A stretch of 64,000 nt of DNA, taken from positions 23,717,867-23,781,866 of the forward strand of contig OU342630.1 of the NCBI GenBank assembly GCA_910589415.1, in the 5' to 3' direction. The notes below the pieces were generated by a model. It worked only from the letters and a program-made list of their open reading frames with translations, did not search any database and was not told where the DNA came from. Shown here piece after piece: positions 36,253-48,140 of the stretch; within the stretch, counting starts at the first letter, position 1; each line of letters opens with the position of its first letter. The stretch comes from Malachius bipustulatus (Eukaryota; Arthropoda; Insecta; Coleoptera; Melyridae). Made by a program: the position numbers and the translations under genes.

Positions 36253-37156
36253 TATATGCGCATATTTTTGTAATTTTTCTTGCATATAATCCGAGCTCTA
36301 TTTATAACTCAAAAAATTAATTAATTTAAATCGTAACTGTAAAAACTATACTTATTGGATTTCCACAGGAAATATGAAAACACAAAAATATATCGGATGT
36401 CTCATTTAAAAAAAATAGATTTTTTTGACATAACTCGAAAACGCGATGTTCATTTGTTTTTCAGTTGTCATTGTTGTTTTATTCAGCGGAAAAAATACTA
36501 TATAGGTACCTACTATAGTTTGCTAATTTCATTTCACCGATTTTGTAGATCCAAAAATAACGAAGTTAGCAATAGAGTGCTGACTTAACTAAATTTTATC
36601 CAACATATTATACCTACCTAGTTTATTAAAATATTTAAATCAGCTAGTATTCTTAAGAATAATAAGAACGGTAGCTGATTTGTTGATGATGCTGAATAAT
36701 TTGTTTCACAACGAATTGTACCTATTGAAAATTAATATTTTTGTTGGAATATAAATCATCATCTTGGTCTTGAAATATCTAATGCCTTAATTATTATAAC
36801 ATAAAGTCGGTAGGACGGTAGGTATACATATTTTTTTCCAAATGAAACAACTATTCAAATCTATAATTCACGAGTGCAGGCCCATAAAACTGAACTAAAT
36901 GGTTTTATTGCCCCGTCATAAACCCTTAGCTCCCTGTCCATCACTAAACTGCCGCATGATTTCAATAGATATTCATATTATAAGCGTACGAAGTTACTAC
37001 CCAGATATCCTGAAATCGACTGAGCGCTTGGAACGATATCCACTTTCACGAGTTTCGGTATATTTCGACGCTGTCGCCATCTATTTGTCGGTATATCGTC
37101 CTGTGCACAGTTTCTCCCATAAGGTTGCGTATCTTCCTGACTCCTTCAATCAACGG

Positions 37157-37523
37157 TAAAACTGTTTTAAAAATTTGCTTGCACTAAAATTGATCACCAT
37201 AAATTATGATCATTTTGCAACAGTACCAAAGCATGCTTTGGAAACAGCTGCAGAGTTGCCTAGTTATGTACAAAACAGAGACATTCGTATATAAATACTT
37301 GGAAATGATAAAATTTAAAAAAAATTAATCTTTTTTTTTTAATAAAATAATAAAATAATTTTAATAAAAAAAAAATTGCTGTCAAAATGAAATCCAAAGC
37401 AAATTTCTTGTTTCCTAGGCAACCCTGCAGCTGTTTCCAAAGCATGCTTTGGGATTGTTGCAGAATGATCATAATTTATGGTGATCAATTTTAGTGCAAG
37501 CAAATTTTTAAAACAGTTTTACT
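37157..37523. repeat. Foldback R inside the right arm of family Q
   Basis: TAAAACTGTTTTAAAAATTT and its inverse bound arms with GATCACCATAAATTATGATC and CCAAAGCATGCTTTGG. The loop (37262-37312) contains a scrap of the same LINE type as 11669-12170, in inverse orientation. Confidence 0.6.
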
Positions 37524-38235
37524 CGGAAACAGGTCATTTTATTATGATAGACAAAGGGACCTTTTCCGAATATTTCTTCATGTTCTTCAATTGTAAGTCT
37601 TTAAAACTCAGAAAAAAATATTACGAAAAAGTTATAGGTCTTTTTTGAAGGTCAAGGGCACATAAGGCCTCTTGATTTAGAGGGATTCAAGTCTAATTTG
37701 GACCAAGGATACTAAGCAACATTAGTGGCAAGTGTGTCAAATTTTAAGAAAATCCGTACACTAGAAAAAAAATTATAAAAAAATATTGATTTAAAAAAAT
37801 CAACTTTGAAGGCTCATAACTTTCTTATTTTGTGAGTTTTCGAAAAAAATTTATAGATACTTTTGGCAATATTTTATCAAGTAGAATCACCCCCTGAATT
37901 CTTTGCGCATAATTTCCGGACAACCTGTATATTGAACCTACTAAATGTAGACAGTAAATAAATTCTAATTCTCATTTGTATGTATTTAAAGTTAATAGTA
38001 AACGAGATAATTCGATAATTATTCTTTACCAGTTTTTTCCCGTTTAATTAAAAAAATATTGATCCTAAGAGAAAAATTGTAAGGACTAAAGTTGTAGAGA
38101 ATCAAATTTGCAACAACTCAAGTCCTTAGCATTTTTGTTGAGATATTGAGCAGAAACGATTCCTCGTCAATTCCTCCACAAATTCTAGATAAATTGGGTC
38201 GCAATTTTGAATTTAGACTACCAGTGGCCCCCTTC

Positions 38236-39284
38236 TAAAATATGATTAATCTGGGAGTTTGCTTTTAAGGCATTAATCTGGCGGTGAACATTAGTATCAA
38301 GATGAGTTTTTTTAAAGATGAGTTATATTAGGTTGGTACCTACTAATTTTATTGGATCTTGGCTTTACCTAACATAAATTTATGAGTCTCAAGTCTCTAG
38401 TACAATACAAATTAATTTAAACCACTTTTATCTAAGTACCTACTTTAATAATTTTTTTTTAAATAAATAATTGAGGAACTATAAAGGTTAGGTACCTGCT
38501 ATAAAGTTTCATAAAAACTATAATTCGAAACAATTTTTGTATCTATGTCATGTAAAGTTGCAATTTTTTAACACTTATACCTATTCTATTCAAGTCTAAT
38601 TTTTACTTCTAAACTTTCAGAAATCTATCATTACCATTTCGAATTTACAAGATATGGGATTGCAGCCAGACATCCTCTCTATAAATTATAATAATACGTT
38701 ATAATTATAAAGTATTTATTAAAATTTAGAAAACTTTAGTTTGATTTACCCACCTATACGTGTAACATCCCTTATTGAATTGTCCCACAAGTATTTGGTC
38801 AGGCGTTTACCACCATAAGTTCATTAGGAAAGTACTCAACAAAGTATCTTATAAACTGTCAACATTAAAAAGGCAGCTACGAATCTTCTCAAAAATAGAA
38901 GAAAGTATTTTTTAGATACTAAATATAGGGAAATAACATTGATAGGCCCGTATTCACAAAGCGTTTTTGTCCTGTAATATCTCGAAAATAATTAAATAAA
39001 TGGGATGGAGATATTCAGTTTTTATGCGTTAGAGTGAGATAGCTATAATTGATTACGTAATTATTTAGGAAATTATCATTTGTGAATACGGGCGTAAGTC
39101 TGTTAATCACATTTCACAAGTTACATTTCCGAGAAAATCGTGAAAAGTTTTCATTATTTGTGACAACATTTTCGTTATTGCCTTGGCTATGTAACAATTA
39201 AAATTAATTTTGCTGACGTCAGTTTTGTCATTTAAAGTCAAATTTAATTGTTAACCTCAAGCATCAAGGCTGATCAATCAATCA
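38236..39284. other. Mostly non-coding stretch with one small foldback
   Basis: A 150-bp foldback at 38945-39095 has GCCCGTATTCACAAA ends, resembling but distinct from family J. The rest is AT-rich with no gene recognised. It ends in an ATCA microsatellite near 39277. Confidence 0.45.
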
Positions 39285-40560
39285 ATCAATCAAAATGAAA
39301 GAGTTTTTGTAAACCAAAAAAACAGTAAATACAGAATCTTAAATAATGGTCTCCCACAAGGTTTTGTTTTATCTCCACTGCTATTCTAAGCAAATCTAGA
39401 AAATTTATATACAGTGTGCGTCACAGGCATGGTACACCCCCTCTATTTTCTTTATTTTTTGAGATAATTTTTTGAAATTTGGTACGTCGCATATTCTCGA
39501 TAGAGCGCACTTTTTAGCAGAAAATTGAATTTTTTCCCACATCCGGTTTTTCCGGAAATAATACCAGCTTTTTATTTTTAAATGGGACACCCTATATCTT
39601 ATTACATTTTTGGATTCTATACATTTGTATGAATCCAACAATACCACATAAGTACCATTTTAAATGTCAAATTTGTTATTATTTAATTTTTTATTTCTCA
39701 ATTATAGTGTGCCATGAATTTTTCTTCAAAGTACTAAATGAAGTGATTTATGGATAAATTATGTGCACCGGAATGATTTTTTGACCCGGATTCATCTTTT
39801 TCAAATGGTACCATATTGGTACCGAGGTACCATCTACTAGTACTCTTAATAAGGGACATTTTGGTGTACCCATTTTGCATCTGTGACGAACACAACTGCA
39901 GTCATGGCAGACTATAATTGAGAAATAAAAAATTAAATAAAAACAAATTTGACATTTAAAATGGACCTTATGTGGTATTGTTGGATTTGTACAAATGTAT
40001 AGAATCCAAAAATATATGACTCAATAATAATATATGACTCAACAGTTTACATACATCAAATGGATACTCAACTTAACTAAACATTGCGAATTATTAACAA
40101 TTTCCACAACTCCGATCCCCTGGTTACCTGTTTTGTCAAATATTGCTCCATGTGATCTACGCAGACAACAAGCAACACAAAAATTAATAATAAATACAGA
40201 GCATCTCCAGATGATTTGTCAATAACATCGGACCTGAATAATCTTCCAACAACAAGATTAAAATCACAAAAACCTGTGTGACTAGAAAAATACCTGGACC
40301 AACCCTTTAAAATTAAAGATGAATGGAGACATGATTGGCGAAATAAAAGCGTTTATTCAACAATACTCTATTCGAAGATCATTCGTCAAAAGTCAACGGT
40401 TTCGAAATAAGAAGGAAAATCTGGATAACAGTAAATCACTTAAGAACAGGACACGGTATATGTAATGTTACATAGATGGAATTTAACACCAAGCGCTTCC
40501 TGTGTTTGAGGACATCCTGAAGAATCCATCAATCACATTGTCCTTTAACCAAATTTACTG
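39285..40560 (+). pseudogene. LINE fragment split by a foldback element
   Basis: The 5' part reads YRILNNGLPQGFVLSPLLF, a classic reverse transcriptase motif. After the foldback at 39412-40018 the reading resumes with PIPWLPVLSNIAPCDLRRQQ and later LRTGHGIC, a pattern found downstream of RT in non-LTR elements. Several stops and frameshifts. The element is truncated at the 5' side. Confidence 0.65.
39412..40018. mobile_element. Inverted-repeat transposon (MITE), family H copy 2, right end lost
   Basis: The left end CAGTGTGCGTCACAGGCATG follows TA and matches 18268 onwards. The right arm stops at ATAGAATCCAAAAATATATG without the final ~110 bases. Confidence 0.75.
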
Positions 40561-41284
40561 GAGGTTTTAAAGCATTTTGTAAAATTTCCACAGAAACAAT
40601 AACTGGTTACAGAATTTGAAACTATTGTAAACAAAATCTACATTAGCCAGATAACCTCAGTCCGGATGCTGTAAAGTGATTGGAAAACTTCAAACAAATC
40701 TAAACAGGATGGTGTGTCTAGGTTTTTCATGGTGTTTTGTCTAGACTATGTCTTATAAAGCAAATGCTTCACCATGTCTACTGCATGCCAAACTAGTGAG
40801 TTATTTCAATTACATGTTCCAAGTATGTGTTTCAAAATATGTTAAAATTTTTTGGTGATTGCTTGATCAGAATAATCCCTTTTGATGATTCCGAGAACAT
40901 GAATGGAATATTCTTGATTAATAATTATAAAACGATGCCATCCTAAATTTTACTAAAAAATAACAGAAATTTTGAAACCTCTTTTAATCACAGGAAAGTT
41001 TACAACGTCCTGTATGTTGTCTAATAAGACTACAATACACATATTATGTTACAATTTGTTTATCAACATTATTTTGATGACACAGCAAACACATGACACA
41101 TATTTGCACTTATTTACAGGGGCAAACAAATGTGTAACATATTTGTCATTTGTATTTATAATTCCATCCATAATATTGCATAACTGTTAATTATTTAAGA
41201 AACTTGATAACAAAAAAAATTTAAACAATAGTAATAATTAAGTAATAATATTCAAATAACCATAATGATAGTAGATAGCAATTT
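40561..41284. other. Non-coding stretch downstream of Cdt1
   Basis: AT-rich and without a recognised gene. It lies between a dead LINE and the Cdt1 3' end. Confidence 0.35.
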
Positions 41285-41290
41285 TTTATT
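41285..41290 (-). terminator. Polyadenylation signal of Cdt1
   Basis: AATAAA on the minus strand, about 175 bases after the Cdt1 stop codon. First canonical signal in the 3' flank. Confidence 0.65.
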
Positions 41291-41462
41291 TGTTTAATAA
41301 AATATTGCAGTATAAAAACTTTAGAGAAAACAAAATGGGTTTGATAAAACAATTTTCTGACTATTAAAAAACATACATGTGGGCTTATAAAATCAAATAA
41401 ATAATTATAAAATACTCACACAACTAAAACTATATATTTGAATACAATTCCAAAAGCTCAAA

Positions 41463-42663
41463 TCAGGAATCATTTTTTTGTTTGGCAAGAGTTTCCAGTT
41501 TATCGACCACAATGCTAAGATCTGCATTTTTCACTAATTTGGCATACTGAACTCCTCGAACTTCAAGAATTGTAAGCCAGCCCGTCACTTCTTTTGATAT
41601 TGTTCTGAGATGAATTTCCATTTCAGACCTCGTTAAATGACATCTATAACAATGTTCCAGTTTATCCAGAAGAGTCTCTAAGGGCAAAACACTTTTCTTT
41701 TCAGTAACAAACACATTCCTGGTTAATTTTGCAATTTCTGGCAACCTCGAATATAAAAGAACTTCCTTTTCTTGAGATGCAGATCGTGTCATAGATATCA
41801 TTGCTTTGGCTGCTTGTTTCTGCCTCACTCTTTCTAGTAGCGCTGGAGGTATTCCTTTTAAAACGGATGTAGCAACTTTTGGTTTTTCTTTTTCCATAAC
41901 TTGATTAGCTTCTCTGGCAGCTTTAAGTCTTTCTAATGCCTGCTCCATTCGAGAATTACATCCTATTAACTGCTTAGCCTTTTCTAGGATTTCCTTTCCT
42001 GTAGTGTACTTTTCTTCACAAGGAGGGTGTGGAAGTTCAGACTCCTCGACATCGGGAACTTTTTCAACGTCAAATTCTGCATGCCAATGTTTGATTTGGT
42101 TTTTCGGAATATGCATAGGAGGGTCAAGAGCAAGAAGAAATTCTTCATGATAATCTTTGACCTTATCTAGCAGAATTTTGTAAAATTTCCTTCTGCGTTC
42201 CAATAACAATTCAGGATTCATTGTTTCAGCTTCTACAAGGGGATTCAAAACCAGTTCCCACTGATCATCTTTTTTACCCATTCCGTATGCTCTTAATTTC
42301 TTTTGTTCAAAAGTAAAAGCGTCTGGATAAAAACTTTTAATCTGAGCTAGATGTTTCAACGATATATTTTTTTTCATGAGTTCTTCTACTGCTGGTTTCA
42401 ATTTTCGAAAAGTAATCGTTTCTTTACGATTATACAGAATCTGGCAGACAGTGTCTATTGCACGAAAAATTTCTGCTAATAACCTGTACTTGTATGGCAG
42501 GGTAAGAGATGATTTCGAAATTGTTTCCTGTATTATCTTGGATGGACTGAAACTTAGAGACACAGCATTTTTAGTTGGGCTGGCTTCACCGAATAGATTT
42601 CTTCTTGGTATATCAGCCTTCTTTGGACTAAGGTATGGCTTTTCCGGTGAAAACACCTTTGGG
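41463..42663 (-). CDS. Cdt1: DNA replication licensing factor Cdt1 (double parked), exon 2
   Basis: 1201 nt after the acceptor TTTTCTTACAG, encoding residues 214-613 and ending TGA. The exon begins with two SP-x-K-type sites (FSPEK, LSPKK), likely CDK targets. Residues about 266-330 match the Cdt1 central domain that binds geminin and MCM (SLTLPYKYRLLAEIFRAID, FRKLKPAVEELM). Residues about 516-599 match the C-terminal winged-helix MCM-binding domain (LPLETLLDKLEHCYRC, GWLTILEVRGVQYAKL). Cdt1 loads the MCM helicase onto ORC/Cdc6-bound origins in G1. An in-frame ATG 12 nt upstream of the acceptor is intronic. The join to exon 1 restores one 613-residue frame. Confidence 0.9.
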
Positions 42664-44436
42664 CTGTAAGAAAACAATTTTATAATTAATTTTGGGTAAA
42701 GAAGTGAATTATTCTCCTAAATGCTGTCACGTCATTTTCTCTCACACCATAAAAAAATTATAAGCAAGCAAATCTCTTATTATACTATTTATTACTTTCA
42801 ATTATCGGGGTGCTTTTAAGCTAGGACCCAGATTAACTGGGACCAGATTTTTGTGTTTCTTTCAATTATTATTCTTTTACATTTTTTATTTTTAACTAAT
42901 AAAGATTCTACCGAGAATTCTACAAGGTGGTAAGTAGGTACCATAAGTTGAAGGGTTGGTTGATAAAGCTAAACTATGAAGAAAGTTCAAATAATTTTTT
43001 TCCGAAAATGTTTTTTAACCAGGATACAGGATGTTCAAGTGTCGATTTACAAAACTGGTTATTATTGTATCTTTCTACACAGTGGACCAAAAATTCTGAA
43101 TTTTTGTATACAGGCTTCTATTTAATAACCAGTATTTGTAAAAATTCTGGGTATAACCGAAGCACCCAGTGGTGTAGAATCAGGCGTCACATGACACCTT
43201 TTGTCTCATAAAAAGTTCTGAACGGTTTTTTTTTTATTTCATTAGTTTCTCTCAATTCCAGAATAAATTGCTATAGAAAGGCATACTTGTAAATTTCGAT
43301 AGGTGGCAACGTTTTCAAGAAAAATTCAATATTGTCTGCAATGATTTTTTGTTTTTGTTTTTTGTTTTATTATTTATTACTTATCTTATATTACTCCTTT
43401 TAAATATGCTGGCTCCTAATTCTCACACAGTAAATGAAAAAATCATAATCATCTTTTATTTGTTTTCAAACAGTAAAAATTTATTCAGTGTGGAGTGTGG
43501 CCGATCCAGAAATTAAATGTAATCGATTTTTAAGAGATTAAAATAATAAAGTAATTAAGAGATTTTAGTATAAGATTAGGTTATAATAATTTACATAGAT
43601 ATTATTTAATATGAAGTTGGCAGTTTTAGTTTCATAATTTTATTTTCTATTACCTACTATTTTGTAAAGTTACATGAAAACTTATAGGGCTCTTCTTTCT
43701 TTTCAAATTGTTGTCTTTGATTGAACCAACTTTACATTTTTTTATTGAAAGATCTAACTTTGAAAATAACAAAGATATTATACCGTGTGACAAGTTTCAA
43801 AGCAGAACATAGGCGAATAGCATGGGAAATCACATACAGGGTGATTCATGAGTGACCTTACATAGACCAATGGTGATAAGCGGACTTCAAGGGTCGAAAA
43901 CCACAAAAGAAATTTTTTTGTGTGATTGGTTAAGAAGTTACAGGGTGTTTTATGTCTCAGGTACAAAACTTTGATAGGCGATATTTCTGAAACGGCTGGA
44001 GATATTTTGTAGAAATTTACTAGGAATGGTGCATTCCGGAAACTCATCAAAACCGCATTCTGAGTTAATTAAAAATCCAGGACCGGACTTGAAAATTTTT
44101 GCCCCCATGGTCTTTGTTGAAAAAGTTTATTTTCTGACCGTGCTACTGAAAAACTGTCATCGAATTTGAAAAGATAAGAAAAAACTCTATAGAAATCATT
44201 CCTCAATTTGAACGGCACACCCAAACCGTCTCGAAAAAAAAATGTCAAAGTAAAACTCTCAGTAAATTATTGTTTTGGAGCAGACATATTTTACTTAATG
44301 TTCGTCTGAATTCCTTCAAATTTATTTTTTGACTTGTTTCTGTGGGAAAAATGTTGGACAGAAGGCCAAGCTTTATTACTGGGAAATCAGGTGTCAACTA
44401 CAACATTTTCAGATTTCACTAATAATCACAAATCAT

Positions 44437-46434
44437 TTCACTAATAACGAATACCAGACATTATGTTTGTGTATGGTTTCTGCAATGGAAATTCAAGAGC
44501 AACTGCGAGAGAATACCATAGAAGATCACAATCGAAGAACATCAGCCCATGTAACGTTTCGCGTATGTTTTCCAATTTTCTCGAAACCACGGCATATTTC
44601 CCTGAGTTCAAAGGAATGCTGAACCTCATTTGGAAAATCTGAGCCATCAAAACATCGTGGAGATGGTGGCAGTAAATCCAAGTACAAGTACGCGAAGAAT
44701 TGGGCAAGCACTGAGCATTTCTCAATCAAGAGTATGGCGAATAGTGATGAAACGTGTACACGTGTAAACGTGTACACGTAATGACCATACTAAACGTTTA
44801 AAAAAATTACAGGCCCGTGTATCTATTAATAGGAAAAAATCAATTTCGTTTGCCTGAAACCTCTAAAATAAATCCAAAATGAAAGAAATCGAATTACCTA
44901 TAAGACTTTAGTAAATTAGTGAGGGAGGTATTTATTTAAACTTTGGGGTTTCATCATAAAAAACCGGTTTTCATCTGAGAGTTCCTTGTAATAGTTGCAC
45001 CTGCAAATCCTGCAATGAGTGCAATGTTGTTGCTTTGTGTCCCTACTGGGCAGAGGGTAGTTAAATGATGTGAAATGATGCTTTTTATGATTGTCTGGAA
45101 CTGGAAGGAGTGTTCTTTTATTTTGTGGTACTAGTGTTGGGATTGTTGGGGATTACCAACAACTGATTTCAATAAAAAATAATTAAAAATTTCAATTCCT
45201 GTATTTTGTTCCTTTATTCATTTGTTACCCAAAGTCTTAAAACCGCTTACTGTTATTATTGTTTGTCTACAATATGCTTTTAATGAAAATTTAAAAACTC
45301 CATCACAACTCCCTGTGATAATGAAAGGCAATAAATTAGTGAAGGTCAAGTCACATTAGGGTTAGCAGGAAGGAGGAAGGACGGATAACTACTGCTATGC
45401 AGCGCCATGGGTGGTCCACAAGGAGCGCACCTACTTGAATTATTTTATGAACATTAATTCGAAATTGATACTTTCAACAAGTTTTTCTATCTAATCATCG
45501 TCCTTTCTTTATATTTCGTCCGTATATTATGACAATCTGTATCTGAAGTTCACATTCCTATTAACTGTTTACAACTGGTTAACCTATTAACCATCATTTC
45601 CCTATCTAAGAATACTGAATGGTTATTTTCATGCAACTATTAAAGAAACGTGTACACGTTTATAAACGTTTAGTGTTGACGGTTACACGTTTAATTTATT
45701 ACACGCTTTTTTTCATCACTAATGGCGAACTTTGAAAAAAAGAAGAGCGGATGCCATCCCTGTCACGTACAAAGCGTATAGAGGCTTCAACCATTCAATG
45801 AAGTTCCATTGAATGGACTGCGTAGAGTTTTGTGTACTGATCGAAGCTCAGTTCACGCGGGATGGTGTAACGAATAAAAAAAACTCCCACCTATGGGCAT
45901 ATGAAAATCCGCGCTCTGTTGTTCAGAAGAACTCGCAACAGATTTTCTATAAATGTGCAGTATGGCATTGCAAATGATACCCTAATAGAACCCCATTTTT
46001 TGCTGGGCGCTCACGGGGGAAATTTATTTACTTTTCCTACAAGTCATTTTGCCCGGCTTGCTTGCAGAGGCGAACGTGAACAGGCGTGCTCTTTCCTTCC
46101 AGCAAGATGGGGCACCACCGCATTTTTCTCGACAAGTCAGAGAGCATCTCCACAATGAGTACCCCAATCGTTGGTTCGGGCGCGGCGGCCCTCATTCCTG
46201 ACCACCTAGGTCCTCCAACCTCACTGTTTTAGACTATTACCCATGGGGCCATATGAAGCAGGAAGTCTAAAAAACGGAAGTAAGTACCAGAGAGGAATTT
46301 AGGACGCGAATACTGGTAGTTGCTGATGAAATTAGAAACAACAGGCAAATAATTCAAAAAGCAAACCAAAATTTATGGAAACGCTGCAGGAAATGTATTG
46401 AAGTTGGTAAAGGACATTTTGAGAACCGTTTATA
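44437..46434 (+). pseudogene. Mariner-superfamily transposase of element V, broken
   Basis: N-terminal helix-turn-helix part at 44455-44741: YGFCNGNSRATAREYHRRSQ, later VAVNPSTSTRRIGQALSISQ. After the insertion (44742-45721) the catalytic part continues: LIEAQFTRDGV, QQDGAPPHFSRQVREHL, NRWFGRGG, and a C-terminus CIEVGKGHFENRL ending at TAA near 46434. This is a widespread insect transposase type with a DDE catalytic core. Frameshifts and stops, for example after GGPHS, make it non-functional. Confidence 0.75.
44742..45721. mobile_element. hAT-type MITE inside the V transposase
   Basis: Ends TAGTGATGAAA at both sides (inverted). Target duplication ATGGCGAA at 44734-44741 and 45722-45729, which is transposase coding sequence. 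Subterminal repeats of ACGTGTACACGT and AAACGTTTA type. 980 bp, no transposase. Confidence 0.85.
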
Positions 46435-47046
46435 ACATTAATATTGATAACATTTAATTTACACTGACATTTTTCCCACACAAACAAGTCAAAAAATAAA
46501 TTTGAAGGAATTCAGATGAACATTAAGTAAAATATGTCTTCTCGAAATCGATAATTTACTGAGAAGTTTTACTTTGACATTTTTTTTTTCGAGACGGTTT
46601 GGGTGTGCCGTTCAAATTGAGGAATGATTTCTATAGAGTTTTTTCTTATCTTTTCAAATTCGATGACAGTTTTTCAGTAACACGGTCAGAAAATAAACTT
46701 TTTCAACAAAGACCATGGGGGCAAAAATTTTCAAGTCCGGTCCTGGATTTTTAATTAACTCAGAATGCGGTTTTGATGAGTTTCCGGAATGCACCATTCC
46801 TAGTAAATTTCTACAAAATATCTCCAGCCGTTTCAGAAATATCGCCTATCAAAGTTTTGTACCTGAGACATAAAACACCCTGTAACTTCTTAACCAATCA
46901 CACAAAAAAAATTTCTTTTGTGGTTTTCGACCCGCCTTTGAAGTCCGCTTATCACCATTGGTCTATGTAAGGTCACTCATGAATCACCCTGTATATGCAG
47001 TTTATTTCTCACCACTTTAATCTACAAGAATGGTAATGGTGTCTAC

Positions 47047-47713
47047 TAGGGTTTCTGATTTCTCGACTTATTTTTTTTCTCGAGACTCGAGAATTCTCGA
47101 CTAGTAATTCCCGGGAATTCTCGGATTTTCGAGAAATTACAAAACTTTAAAAAATTACAAAATTACTTACTGAATGCAAAATAAAATTATGCTTCTTAAT
47201 AATCTTAAACCTTTATTATTTTTTTAGTATAATTTAGTCTTGTTTAAATGATTTTTTTTTATTTCTTTTTTTTTAAAGACAGTTTTTTAAACGAATATAA
47301 GTAAACTAAATAAAAGACAAATATAAAACTTATCACTTCCTTCCTGAGATCCTGAGGTAAGTAAAAATAATAATCACACATTCTTGAAAATTAACAATGA
47401 TACCTAAAGAATCTTCACATTCATAAAAACAAAAAAACAATAGAACTTCTAATCGCAGTCTTCTAATTAAAAAACAAAAAATTAATAATAAATAATAATC
47501 ATAGAATTAACTAAGGGACGGGAATACAGGAACCCCCCAAACAATAATAACAATCAAAATCAACTAACGTGCAGTCGTGTGGTGCGTGAGAGCGGACGGC
47601 ACAAGCGCAAATAGCGCAATCAAGACGCAAGACGCGGTTTCTCGATTTCTCGACATTTATTTCTCGTCTCGAGCACGACTAAATTTCCCGGGAATTCTCG
47701 ATCAGAAACCCTA
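47047..47713. mobile_element. hAT-type MITE W inside element U
   Basis: Ends TAGGGTTTCTGAT, inverted at 47713. Target duplication GTGTCTAC at 47039-47046 and 47714-47721. The subterminal regions carry TCTCGA and CCCGGGAATTCTCG repeats on both sides. A short GC-rich segment (about 47575-47640) precedes the right end. 667 bp, non-coding. Confidence 0.85.
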
Positions 47714-47984
47714 GTGTCTACCGAAAGAGAATTCTTTTCTGAGCATGCTGATACCAAATACTTAATAATTAACAGTTTGTTTATGATGACAGAATAACCT
47801 AAACATTAAAATTAAAATCAAAATTAAAAGTGTGAGCGGCCATGACATGCCTAATTCTAATAATTTTGTTACTATCAAAACAAACATTTTTAATTACTAA
47901 TACACGTTTCCCTGAAAAGATTGTCAATGAATAATAATAATAATAATAGCTATTCTAATGCGTGTTTATCGCCGTGGTACTATT

Positions 47985-48140
47985 AACTGGCCGGCCAGAT
48001 CTCCCGATTTAGCACCTTATCCTTGTTGTGACTTTTCTTGGGATCTTGGGGTTACCATAAAAACAAAATTTACAGAGCTAGTCTTTATGTGCACTCGTTA
48101 ATAACCAACAACTCGGACAAGTTCGAAGCGCAATTTATAA
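47985..48140 (+). pseudogene. Transposase scrap of element U
   Basis: Reads INWPARSPDLAPYPCCDFSW, close to the W-P-x-R-S-P-D-L-x-P motif with the last catalytic Asp region of mariner-superfamily transposases. No longer frame survives. Confidence 0.6.

Larger units (their letters stand above)
34277..36300 (+). mobile_element. hAT DNA transposon with 8-bp target duplication
   Basis: Terminal repeats TAGAGCTCTGATTATATGC and TAGAGCTCGGATTATATGC (inverted). Target duplication TTTATAAC at 34269-34276 and 36301-36308. The subterminal regions have many TGCATATTTTGC-like repeats. A decayed transposase C-terminus lies inside. The right half is interrupted by a foldback (35379-36252). Confidence 0.85.
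33787..36592. mobile_element. Inverted-repeat element, family S, split by a hAT element
   Basis: The left end CAGGGTCTTCAAAGTTAAG follows TA. The right arm mirrors it up to AGTGCTGACTTAACT, and the last bases are degraded. Arms share GGATCTACAAAATCGG and ATATTTTTGTGTTTTCATAT. The hAT at 34277-36300 inserted into it with a clear 8-bp duplication. Confidence 0.65.
32466..37927. mobile_element. Inverted-repeat element, family Q, heavily interrupted
   Basis: Ends CAGGTGTCCGGAAATTATG and inverted CAGGTTGTCCGGAAATTATG, with TA flanks. Arms about 480 bp share TCGAAAACTCAC and AAATTTGACACACTTGCCAC. The right arm is split by a foldback at 37157-37523, and the centre by elements at 33371-36592. Confidence 0.7.
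30955..38235. repeat. Outermost foldback (family O) of a five-level nest
   Basis: The left arm (about 30961-31243) and right arm (about 37945-38229) are inverted copies. Both contain CACTGGTAGTCTAAATTCAA and GGGTCGC. Between them are, in order, a foldback (31244-31847), a LINE fragment (31857-32390) and a large interrupted element (32466-37927) with further insertions. The arms were once much closer together. Confidence 0.65.
43837..46991 (+). mobile_element. Mariner-like element V (HTH + DDE transposase remnant, ~515-bp TIRs)
   Basis: Ends CAGGGTGATTCATGAGTGAC, inverted at 46991, with TA duplicated (43835-43836, 46992-46993). Terminal repeats run 43837-44353 and 46468-46991. The intact partner arm of U reads CACATAATTGCAG, confirming insertion at its TA. 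The transposase reads plus and is split by a hAT insertion. Without that insertion V is about 2.2 kb. Confidence 0.85.

Noticed and set aside
42664..42677. ATG just upstream of Cdt1 exon 2 as an alternative gene start
   Set aside because: It lies before a strong acceptor (TTTTCTTACAG). The exon 1 donor matches it in phase and supplies the PIP-box N-terminus.
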